Shown: positions 9,621 through 21,000 of the stretch, piece by piece | How positions within the stretch are numbered: position 1 is the stretch's first letter | Layout of the letters: every line of letters begins with the position of its first letter | NCBI RefSeq assembly: GCF_002234675.1 | Contig: NC_019879.2 | Coordinates: 22,067,855 to 22,131,854, forward strand | DNA length: 64,000 nt | Source: Oryzias latipes | Lineage: Eukaryota; Chordata; Actinopteri; Beloniformes; Adrianichthyidae | Reading direction: 5' to 3' | Notes under the pieces: model-generated | What the model saw: the letters and a program-made list of their open reading frames with translations, nothing else | The model's database searches: none | Told to the model about the DNA's origin: nothing | Translations under genes and position numbers: made by a program

Positions 9621-12600
9621 ATGAGGCTTTTAAGGTTCCTGAGGAAGAGCGTGGCGGTCGGGAAGGACATTGACTATTACTCAAAGTTTTCTCCTTCGCC
9701 TTTATCCATGAAGCAGTTTCTGGATTTTGGTAAAATGAATTTTAGATGCTTTAAATATAGTTGTAATTTACTCCCCCTCTCTCTATGTGTGTGTATTCTA
9801 GCTTATGGTTGGAATTTTAAAGGATACTTTAAAGTATTTTTGAAAGTCCTCCATGTTTTTGTCTTCCTTCAGGTTCTGAAAATGCATGTGAGAAAACATC
9901 CTTCGCCTTCCTCAGACAAGAGCTCCCTGTGAGGCTGGCAAACATCATGAAGGAAATTAATTTGCTGCCAGATAATCTGCTGAGAACTTCATCAGTTAGC
10001 TTGGTCCAAAGCTGGTGTGCTTTTGTTTTTATTAATATTTTCCTATGAGTTTTCTGTTTGCACACACGTTTATGGATATTTTCCATCCCTAGGTATATGC
10101 AAAGTTTCCAGGACATCCTTAAATTCAAGGACAAAAATGCAGACAATGAAAAAGTCACACATGAGTGAGTCGTTTTTACTAGTGGACCAGTTCTACAGTC
10201 TGGTTTTACACATTCAACCTGTAACGGGTTTTTGATCAGGTTCACAGATGCAGTCATCAAAATCCGAAACCGCCACAACGATGTGATTCCCACCATGGCT
10301 CAAGGCGTCGTGGAGTATAAGGAAACCTACGGCACCGACCCAGTCGTCAGCCAGAACGTTCAGTATTTTCTGGATCGGTTTTACATGAGTAGAATATCCA
10401 TCAGGATGCTGCTGAACCAGCACAGTGAGTGAAACATTTGCTAACAGAACTCTTAGGTGTTCACCTCATTGCTGTATTGCTCAAAAGCACGTGGAAGTGA
10501 ATTCAAATGAAGGGGGAAAACAAAGACTAGAAAAGCATAAAATAATCAAAACTGACGAAACATCAACCAGGGAAAACAAAAAGTCAGAATTCAGAGAAAA
10601 AGTGGGGCTTATCTGACACCATGATGACTGACATTTTTATTAAAATGACTAAAAAAGTCTTTCTTCATGGATCCACAAACAAAAAATAGAGATAATATAG
10701 CAAACACACATTTCATAGCCAACAAAAAAGGAAACAGATTTGTTTTTTAGTGTTTTAATCTTCAAGGTCCATGTACGGTTTGAGCTTAAGTTAGAATTTT
10801 GTTTTAGTGGATGTCAATTCTTTTACTTTTTCTAGCATCGCTTGTGTTAAAAAAAAAAACGGAAGAACCTTACCTTCTTTTTTTTAATGAGTTCCTTTTT
10901 ATTTCAAGCTTTCTGATTAAAGGATTATACATGTTTTTCTCCCTTACATTTTCATAGTTTAAAATTTGGGGCTTGGACTCAATAAGTTGTTAAACTTCCT
11001 TTTTTTTTTAAAACTTTGCATGTTGTCATTCATTGCAACACTTGTTTATTTTTTAATTTGATCAGTTTGAAATCAATGAAAATCTAATTTGTGTAAAATA
11101 AAAACAATAATTCCATCATTATAGTGAAAATAACTAATTTTTTATGCAGAACCCCAACATTTTGAATATTTCTATAAAAAATAGTGACTATATAAAATTT
11201 TAAGAAAAAATGTGTTTCTTTGACATCACTCCTTTCTTTTCGGGTCGTTTCCTTCAGCTCTCCTGTTTGGAGGGAAAGTGAATCCTGCACATCCCAAACA
11301 GATCGGCAGTATTGATCCACACTGTCACGTCACTGAAGTCATCAAAGGTGAGATTTATTATTAGCCAAATAAAAGAGAGAAAATGTAACGAGACTGTTTT
11401 ACAGAGGATGTTTTGCTTTAATGATGGAAAAAAAAAAAAAACTCCCTTCATTGTAGATGCCTACGAAAACGCAAGGAACCTTTGTGACCGCTATTACATG
11501 AACTCTCCAGACCTGATCCTGGAGGAATTCAATGGTAATAGTTTGAATTCTTTTCTTTCTGATGCATCTTCTGTTGCTATTCATAACTGGCTGTAAAAGC
11601 TTTATTGATAAACCTTGTTGGAGACAAAAAAGTGTCAAAGGAGGACAATCATGAACTCTCTCGGATTCATGTCTGAAACTCACTTTAAGGACCAGAACAG
11701 AATATTTTTTTGAAGATGCTCCAACTTATTAAGATTCTATCCTTTTAAAAGTTGCATAAATTACTAAAATAAACATGTTTGCTGAGCATCTTTCTGTCCT
11801 GAGCGCAGCCAAAGAGCCGGGAAGTCCAGTAACTGTAGTCTACGTTCCGTCTCACCTGTATCACATGGTCTTTGAACTTTTCAAGGTGAGAGTAGCTTTT
11901 TAAACAGCTTCCCTCGTTCTTAAGGCACAGTTTGTTCAGCCCCGCGTTCTTTTTTGTGACCCGTCGTTTCAGAACGCAATGCGAGCCACGATGGAGTTAT
12001 GTGGAGACACAATGGAGTGTCCTCCCATCCAGGCACAGGTGGCTCTGGGATCAGAGGATCTGACGGTGAAGGTGAAGCTAAGCAGCCTCCTCCCAGCCAA
12101 AGCCTCGTCGTCGTTTCTCTCATGTTTCTTGGTTCTTACATAGACTTTTCCTTCTTTGTTAGGTGAGCGATCGTGGAGGCGGCGTTCCCATGCGTAAAAT
12201 CGACCGGCTCTTCACGTACACGTACTCCACCGCCCCACGGCCCAGCATCGACGGCTCCAGCGGCGCTCCTCTGGTCCGTCTACACGTCACCAATGGAAAA
12301 CTGCTAAATTTCTTTAAAAAACTGGAGATTATTCCATCACTTTTATAGTCATTTCTCTTATTTTTATGCTGCAGAACTTAACTTTTGAGCAGCAGTTACA
12401 CAAACACCTAAAAGTTCTTTTATCTCACAAGCTAACCTTCTTTGCGAAGTGTTTTGGACGGCATCGTTTGTCTTGTGTTTGGAAACTTTCCCAAACAGCA
12501 GAAACAAAAGGCTTTCTAACTGGAGCCTTTGTGCAAAGCAAGGCATTGTTCTGCTCCGCGGTCCATCCTGCAGAATGTTCTGGAGACGTGCGAGCTTGTT

Positions 12601-13230
12601 GGTCAGCATGACGACAGCCCACACAACAGCACTGGCTCCAAACACACAGCAGCTGTGGCGACAAAAAGTTCAACGCTTCCCCAAAACCTCAAAAAAGATG
12701 GGAATAAGGAACAGAATGATTCAGCCTCGATTTTGTTAAGATTAATAATCCAACCACACCCGTCTTCCATCAGTCTAGTCTAATCAGATGAATTTTAGGC
12801 ACTTTTAGGTGACATCATCTAAACCTCATACTCACTTCCTGAAGGACTGAGTTCAGTCTGTGGGTTTACTCTAATAATCCCAGATCTGTGGCGTTTTTTC
12901 CCTCAGGCTGGTTACGGGTACGGCCTGCCCATCTCTCGCCTGTACGCGCGGTACTTTCAAGGGGACCTGAAGCTCTACTCTCTGGAAGGCTACGGGACGG
13001 ATGCCGTCATCTACATTCGGGTAAATCTTTTCTTTGTGTAGCGCAAAGGGAAGGCCGTGCACGATTCGACACCTTCCTCTTCCTCTCAGGCGCTGTCCAC
13101 AGAGTCCATCGAGAGGCTCCCTGTGTACAACAAATCCGCCTGGAAGCACTACAAGACCATCCACGAGGCGGACGACTGGTGCGTCCCCAGCAAAGAGCCC
13201 AAGGACATGACGACGTTTCGTAGTTTTTGA
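9621..13230 (+). CDS. pdk1: Pyruvate dehydrogenase kinase 1, mitochondrial
   Basis: Phosphorylates the E1-alpha subunit in the mitochondrial matrix and switches off the pyruvate dehydrogenase complex. Eleven exons: 9621-9729, 9873-10014, 10093-10164, 10240-10424, 11258-11347, 11457-11534, 11809-11885, 11973-12071, 12163-12273, 12907-13020, 13090-13230; they join in frame to 405 residues. Visible motifs: [14 protein letters not shown] (about 25-37), the conserved [11 protein letters not shown] (His about 120), GHKL-fold ATP site with N-box ELFKNAMRAT (Asn 252), G1 DRGGG (about 287-291) and G2 GYGYGLP (about 323-329), and the C-terminal DW pair (388-389) used in dimer regulation. The end [12 protein letters not shown] is PDK1-like; many internal residues and the short leader look PDK2-like, so the paralog call leans on synteny with ITGA6 and RAPGEF4. 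The donor after 12273 (GTCCGT) is weak. Confidence 0.93.
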
Positions 13231-13933
13231 AGCAGAAATGTGGCAGAAGCCCTTCTGAAGGATAAGGGATATATTTTAGTACAAACAAAAGTCAGTCTTA
13301 TCTCTGATGAGGTCAAATAGTTTAGAAAAATAACATGAATGCACTGAGCCGTTTGTTGGAAGCTTGAGAGCCGCTGTTTTAAGTCAAACTGCACAGTTGT
13401 GTGTTGTCTCCATTGTGTGTGTGGCGTCCTGTCTTATGCTGTTGGGGTATTCCTCTTCTGCTTTTTGGGTTTGGGTATTTAAGAAAAAACAACTTAAATC
13501 TTCTGTTTTTAGGATAAAATGTTGATTTGCTCAGTAGAGGGAATTTTGCACACGCTGCCACACAAAAAGTCTAGATTTCTAAAGCTGTTAAGTAACAGAT
13601 AAGTGGGGATGAATGTGTGTGTTTTTTTTTTTTGTTAATTTTTCCTCCAGGTAGTTTGTAAATGAGCTTAAGCACCTTCCAGTTAACCTCAGCTAAATAT
13701 TACCTGTACATGGTAGGCTGTAGTTAACCAATACTGTTACTCTATGATAAGTTTACCATTTCCATTCAGCACAGTGGAAATGAAGTGTTTCATGTAAATA
13801 TTTTAAAGATCCTTTGGAGAATGAGGAGTGCTGAAACAGCAGATGAGGACGTGTGTTTGGGACGGTCTGCATTTTCTGTGCTGATGGTGAAGTGAGTGTG
13901 TGCGTGATAGAAGTTCACACAATCAATGCTGGG

Positions 13934-13939
13934 AATAAA
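13934..13939 (+). terminator. Likely PDK1 poly(A) signal
   Basis: AATAAA about 700 bases after the PDK1 stop, followed by GT/T-rich sequence. It would give a 3' UTR of about 720 nt. No closer canonical signal was noticed. Confidence 0.55.
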
Positions 13940-15009
13940 GGCTTGAAGTATTCATTAGCAATTATTTTCTCTTTTTCATATAAAATATTTGAATCCTTAG
14001 TAAAGAGGATAAATTAACTAAAACCCATCAAACGTTTACAACTGAAGACTATGAAGAAATGGAAATGAATGAAATAGTGTATGGGTTAATTATGTCAATC
14101 TTATTACCTACATTCAAAAAACAAACACAAAAGATAATAAAAAGTGAGTTTATTGATGCTGCAGGTGCCAAAAACGGTTTTCTGACTGTCAGAAGTCAGA
14201 AAACAGTTTTTTTTGTTGTGATTTAATGTTATTTTCTGCACAAAACAGACTCATCTGTTTGCTTCTTTTCTGCTAAATCATTTTTTTCTGCTATTCTACT
14301 TAGTAGAAACATTTGAATAATATAAAACAAATATTGGAATTTGAGTAAAAAAAAGGAAGGAAAAAAACAGATATGCAGTTAACAGGCACATGTAGACAAC
14401 GTATTTATACATTTAAAACCTTGCTGCCCGTTGAAGCTTAAAAGACAAATATAGTGCTTTTATCTGAACTTTACATGTTCTAGCAGAGCGCCAAACATGG
14501 AATCAGGTGTTCAGCGAAAATATTAAATGATTAAAAAAACAAAGATCATTGTGGATGTGAATTTAAAGAACATGACATCAGAATTAAAAAAAAAAAAAAT
14601 CATAGTGTCTTTGCCGTTTCAGTGGTATAAAAAGATGGAATCTGGATTTTTGGTCACAAACCAAACCTTTCATGACTTCTGTTTCAAATTGCCGCTGATT
14701 TTGGGAGAAAAATAAAACAGAAAGGGACAACATGAACATAAATAACAGCATCTGTATGTTCAGGACTGATGGTTTCAGGTCTGACAGATGCCCAAATTCC
14801 AACTGGTAATTTTGAATCACCATAAACCCGGTAAACTCATTAGTGGGGGCGGAGCTTAGCATCCCATCAGTCCTAGCAGTAAGGTTCAGGCTGACAAGTT
14901 TGAGGTGCAGGGACCTCCTGACACAAACGCCCCATCATTCAGTTCCAGAAAAGAATGTTTCTGTGTGACTTCCTCAGATCCCTTTATTCAGAGTTCTGAG
15001 TGGGATACC
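13940..15009. other. Tail-to-tail spacer, PDK1 / neurabin gene
   Basis: AT-rich; must contain the 3' UTR of the - strand neurabin gene. Candidate - strand AATAAA signals: 14983-14988 (22 nt after the stop, giving an unusually short UTR) and 14149-14154 (a more usual distance). No gene seen. Confidence 0.5.
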
Positions 15010-18000
15010 TCAGCAGACAGAGTCAGAAGGGACGGGCAGCTTCCCGCTACGCCGACTCTCCTTCTCTCTCTTCTCTCGCTGTTTTTCCATCTTCTCCTGG
15101 GCTTTTTTCAGTTCTTTCAGTTTCTTTTTGATAGTTGAGCGATCACTTTGATTGGAAACACCAAGAGCCTAAAGTTGGAAAAACATAAAAAACGTGAATC
15201 AGAATCCACATATATGTTTCAGCCACCAGGTGGCGGTAAAGAGCAAAACACCGTTTACTTTCTATTCAACCCTTGGATTTAGGTTTACCTTTAACTTGTC
15301 ACTGTCCAACAGCAGGAGCTGTTGGCCATCCACGGCTTTAGCAGTGAATTCTGCCGTGTACTGGTCCATGTTCATGCCCATCAACCAGTGGCAGACCTGC
15401 TGATTGGTCCACTCGCTGACCGGACGGTTGTGCCATTGATAGTCTTTACCCGCAGCTGCTGGCTCATCCTCCAAAGTCTACAAAGAACAAATACATTTCG
15501 GATCCACTCTTGTTGCTCACAGAAAAGCATTATCTAAAATAATGTAAAAAAATAGTGTCTGCAGACAGAGCATTTTAAAATATTAAAGCCAAATACAGCG
15601 CATAGAAGTCAAATTTCTGCTGATGTACATCACCCAAAGAAGGAAAAGTGAGAACTAGCGTGCAATCACCAAAAACACCAACAAAACTACAAAACAAAAC
15701 GAGGAGCAAAGCTGCAAAATCTGTTCGGAAGCAAAATACAATCAACATCCCAGCCGACAACACTAAAGACTTATTGCAACACTAAACAAATGCCAAGTTT
15801 GAAGACACACATGCAGCGCTCATATTCTGTCTCCATTCATGGTTTAATCTGTGCAATGAAAGGGAGGCCGGCTCAAAGAGCATGCTTGAGAATGTCCCCT
15901 TTCAGGCCCATCAAGGCGTCCCACACGGCTTTTGTAACTGAGCAACAAGGAGAGCACTCACCTCGCTGGAAGAGAAGATTAAAGTGTGTGAGCGCCCAGA
16001 CAGACTGGGTTCAGCAACTAACCCAGAGATGTCTGAACTGTGGCTGGCAGGGTTAGAATCATCTACCACTGACAAACTCTGGAACAAGTGGAAACAAGGA
16101 ACGCATTTACTAAAGAAACACAGAGGCAAACAGTACGATTTCTGTTTTTTTATCGAAAGCAAACAAACAAATGATGTGAGGGTTAGGAGGAGACACGTTT
16201 CTATGGAAACGGTTGTCTGCTATTCATTAGGAGTGGTTGACTTTGATCCAAAACAAGTGATATGAAGCGGAAAAAAAGAATCTACGGTGCGACTGATCCA
16301 TCCCCAAAACCACAACCATCCTCTAAACTACAACTAACTGGACAAAATATCTAAAGAAGGAAAACTAAACGACACTGATAAACTAAGGTCTGAGGTCGCA
16401 TTTATAATTAAGAAGAGACAACATGGAGATTATGGAAAGATCTACATTGATGTCAAACCCTGAAAACGCTCAATAAGTCAGTGAAGAAGGAACAGATACC
16501 GAGCCACAATGATCTGAACTGCAGTCTCTGTTTTCTTCATCTGTTTCTCTAAAATTAACATTAAGTGAAAAAATCCACGATATGGCTGCTTTTATCTTTC
16601 ACGTTTGATGCTACGTTCACACTGGCCTTGGAAAACGTGCGTTCCAGCGACCACTGTCAATGAAAAGTTCATGTCAACGCACATAAATGCATGTCTCCAG
16701 TTTCCGAATTCAGAATGTCTTCGCTGGTTTCTGTGCCTGTTTTTGGGATATACACACAAAACCTGTGACAATTGAGTGCGTGTCAAAAGTTAAACCAGCG
16801 TCTCACATGCCCGACGTGTAGCGTAAGCCGCATCCACACTATTATTACATTTCTCAAAACACTCATTGGTAAAGCCAAGGGTCTGCAGCAGCTGAGAGCC
16901 GATTTAAAGTCTGCTTTCGGCAAAAAGGCCTTTTCGACGCCTGCATGTTACAGTTTTTTTTGATTAAGCTTGAATGTGTTAAAAAAAAACGGGTTAATCA
17001 AAACCTCAGCTTGGAATTAAAAGCACAGTTTAGACACAACTAAATCTTCAAACACTACCACATACTCACTACAAAAGAAAGCATGAGGGAATTTATTGGG
17101 GTGTGTCAAATGTTAGAAAATCTGGAACTATGTTTGTTAGTTACATTCGAAGGTCTTTCTAAAAAAATCAGAGGGAGAAAAACGTGTATACTGTACCAAA
17201 TCTAACGAGCGACTGAATAAAGAAGACCAGGAGAGATTTGTCTGTTTAAAGGAAACATGAGAAATGCACTGAGGAAAAACACAATTATTCAACACAGAAG
17301 CAGAAACACTGAATTACAGAGAATCCTGTGCAACTTCAGAGCAGAAGAGGCTGGTAGAAATAGAAAAAAATGAGCAAAAATCTTGTACGCAAGATATTTA
17401 CATTTGAATGTGTTAGTCTGCATCAAAAACCCTGAACTATTGCCGCCAAAAAGAATATATGAGACAAAAAGAGCCAGAAATAATGTTCCTCCTCTTAAAT
17501 GACATGGGTTGTTTTTTTTAAGTTCACATTTTGTGCTTTTAGTAGACCTTATTCACGCACAGCAGATTAACATCAACTGGAAGAAATATTCCTCTTCTAA
17601 AGTCTGAGTTTTGGGGAGAGAAACTGGTCATAAAGAAGCACTTAAATCTTGAGCTGAGCTGCCACATTTAAAGGGTTTTTCCCACATGACAAGAACCCGG
17701 TGTGCACACTCATACAAAGCTGGACCCTCTCCTCACAGTGTGCAGTTTAGCAGATCGGTGCACAGCTTAAACACTGCAGACTTCTCATACAAAGGAATAA
17801 CATTATATTTTCTCAAATAAATAAGACATTCAAGATCTAACGGAGCATTAAATGAAGAAAAAAAGAAATGGTGGATGAAGACAAAACACTAGAGATGAAT
17901 GAAAGGAACTCAGCTTTTGTAAATGTGTCCAGAATTTTTTCAAGATTTTTCTTTAAAAAAAAGAATTTAAAAAAATGCAAATGTAGCTTCTAACATGACA

Positions 18001-21000
18001 CAGAATTTCTGTGAATGACTAAGGACTTAAATTTAAGTTTTAATAATTATATCCAAGTGCTGCCCTAAGCATTTTCAGTAATTATCATTACTGAAAACAT
18101 AGTTCTGATCTTGGAAAAGTAACCCCTAACTATCGGTTTGACTGAAGTTGTTATAGAAAATGTTACAAAGTGAGGCTCATTTGGAAAGCCGGTGTGGGAA
18201 CTGATGACTCTGATGACTCTGGCCTTTTAAAATCAGAATTGACTCATTTTTGTTGGATATCAATCTCATCTGGAGAAGAAACAGATGTCCTCCATACTTT
18301 GTTAAAGGATGAACACACAAAACATAATATCAGTGAAGATTCTTGTACCTTGTTTCTGCGTTCATGGTTCTGCTCGCCGCTGGGCTCGCTCGCGGTGTAC
18401 GGCAGGCTGCAGCTGCTGCTGGAGGACGGACCTTCTCTGTCTTTATCCTTCTCTCTGTCTCCGAACCAGGAGAAGGGTATGCATGTAGGAATGGCGGTCA
18501 TTGATTCTGCAGGAGACAAGTTTCCTCCAGATTCCTCCAGTAACTCTGCAGACCCCCTGATCATTCCAGAAATAGGAACGTTAAATGTGTGTTGAGAACT
18601 GGCAATGAAAGCTACAAATCTAGAGGAACAAACGTGATGATAGGCCCTTCATATGTATTAATATCAAAGTTGTTAAAATAAAAACCTGCTGTCCAAAGAC
18701 GCTCTGAAAGCCTCTTTGTCGTGTTTCTTTCCTTTTCCACCTGACTTGCGGAGGCCCCTGCTTGCGTGATCAGAAACATTTAGGTTAGAAAATGAAACAA
18801 AAACTTTGATTTAAGGTGATGGGTTCAGATACTTGCCCAAAATCTGGAAATCGCCGTTTGGGTTTTCCTCCTTGAGAAGTTTCACCAAAGTCTTCTGTAA
18901 TCAGAGTCAAAATCATTCTTGAGAAGGGTTGGTTCCTGTGAGGATCAACCCTGGACATCACAAACCTTTCGGCTCCTTTGTCTTGCCTTTGGACTCCCTC
19001 TTCTTGCGGATGAAGCTGGTGGGGGACTGGGGTGAGGATGCGTGTTTGGGAGGGGACAAAGAGGGGCTGCTGCTTTCAGGACTTTCTCCCTGTGATGGGG
19101 ACAAAGACGGGCTGCTGGAGAGCTCCACGTTACTCCTGACTGCGTCAGTGCTGATGTTCGGATCATCTTTCCGTCCACTCCCAGGATAACAGGCGCTAAC
19201 TGGGAGAAGCAGGTTCTCCCCAGTGGACCTCCGACTGCTGGAGGAATCCAGCTCCTCCTGCTTGTCCTCCTCTTCCGTTTCCTGCAGGGACCAAGCTTGT
19301 TATTTTAAAGGACAATACAAGGAAGAGAAGACGAAAGCTATTTATAAAAGTGGAAGTTTGTCTTTTTTGTGCGGCAAATTTGAATTTTCCTGTAATACAC
19401 AGATTTGTTTTTTATTTAGACACCTTATTAAAAATCAGTGATCTTGCAAGCGCTTTATTTCTAGGCTACCACATTGTCATAAGTCTTAGGTGGGAGGAAT
19501 CTCAAATTGCATTAATGCTGAGATTTCTTGGCTCACCTGAGAGTAGGATGAAGCCACAGCAAAGCTTTCCTTCAGTTTGCTCCGGGATGGAGGCTGACGC
19601 TTAGCCATCTGAGCCAACTGGCCTTTGGCTCTGTGTACGCTGGTGTCCAGGCGCTTGGTTTCGGGGATGGACTCGATCCATTCTTGTTCTACAGAAATAA
19701 AAGCCAAACGAGTTAATGCCATGGCCACAAGGATGCGGCTCCCCCGCCTGGACACTAGCAATTAATGCATGCGATGAAGGGTAAAAGAAACAAGATATTT
19801 GGTCATGCCAAACGCACAGCAAACCTTTCCCAAATCACACACATCTGAGAACAGGAATCTACACAACCTGGCCACCATAGTAAAAAATATTTCAGTCCAA
19901 CATCCAGAGTTTGGGAAATTAGGTAACTGGAGGACAATATTCAAAAATCTGTGAATGTTTAACAGCATTGGTAAAAAAGAAAAGAATGATTGTGTTGCAA
20001 CATTTGAGTCAAAGTCCAGACTTGAGTGCGATTGTTACAGCAGCTGCGCACGGATCTACCTATAAACCTCAAGTTACAGCAGCAGAATGAGACAACATTC
20101 CTTCCCATTTTTGTCAGAGACTGATAACAGTACGCAGGAAATAAGTACTTCTAGTTAATGGATAACAATCCTTACTCTTCAGGAATGATCTAAAAGAGAG
20201 GACTTTTAAAAAGTGTCTAAGGTAAAACATTTGACTGACAGGTGACGCGTTCATAAATTGAGATGGAAAACAATCCTTTCATTCCTTTATTTTCTTCTCT
20301 TTATATGAAACAAATGGTAGCTTTAAACAGGATGCATTTATCTTTATTTTAAGCCTATTTTTTTCAATACATTGTTTGATTCCAGGGACTTTGGCTCTTT
20401 AACATCTGTCATGTTGATTAATCAGGGCAGCATTTAAGTCTGAACAGGTTATTCAGGATTATAGAGCTGAAGAGCTAGTCAGAGACACTAAGCATGAGCT
20501 GAAGCCCTTTGCCCTGAATGTTTGGACCGTATAACGTGCTGTAGCATAGAAAGTTAAGGTGAACCTTAAAAGACTTTTTCTTTCACAAGCTATGATGTAG
20601 CGTAAACATTAAAAGTATGTCCACAATGCTCAGAATCTAAAGCTGTGAGGTCAATGTGTGAACAGCAGCTGGTAATACTCTGTCTGAAAGGGGCATCCTT
20701 CATGTAAAACTTTTATCTTTCATTTCAAAATGTTCTCCCACAGCAGACACGCATGTTTACAGTTCAAACTCAAGCACTGACACACAGCTGCAGATACAAG
20801 GTCAACATCGGCATTAACCATTTTTTCCCATGGATTTCTCAAGATGTGGAAGAGTGGAGGACCAACCCATCAACCTGGCAATTAGTGGGCAGCCCAGAGG
20901 AGTCCTTAAGCCTCAAACTAACATGTCAACTATACAGCCACAAGGGCACGAGTAGTGGACAGAAGCTGCAGGACAGTTTTTATCTTTGTAAATATAAATA

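Noticed and set aside
9829-10296. 155-codon - strand frame across PDK1 exons 2-4
   Set aside because: Shadow of PDK1 exons and introns.
18831-18836. GT donor (GTATCT) ending exon 18833-18894
   Set aside because: Gives either a frame clash with the upstream exon or loss of the conserved [13 protein letters not shown] reading; the GC donor fits both sides.
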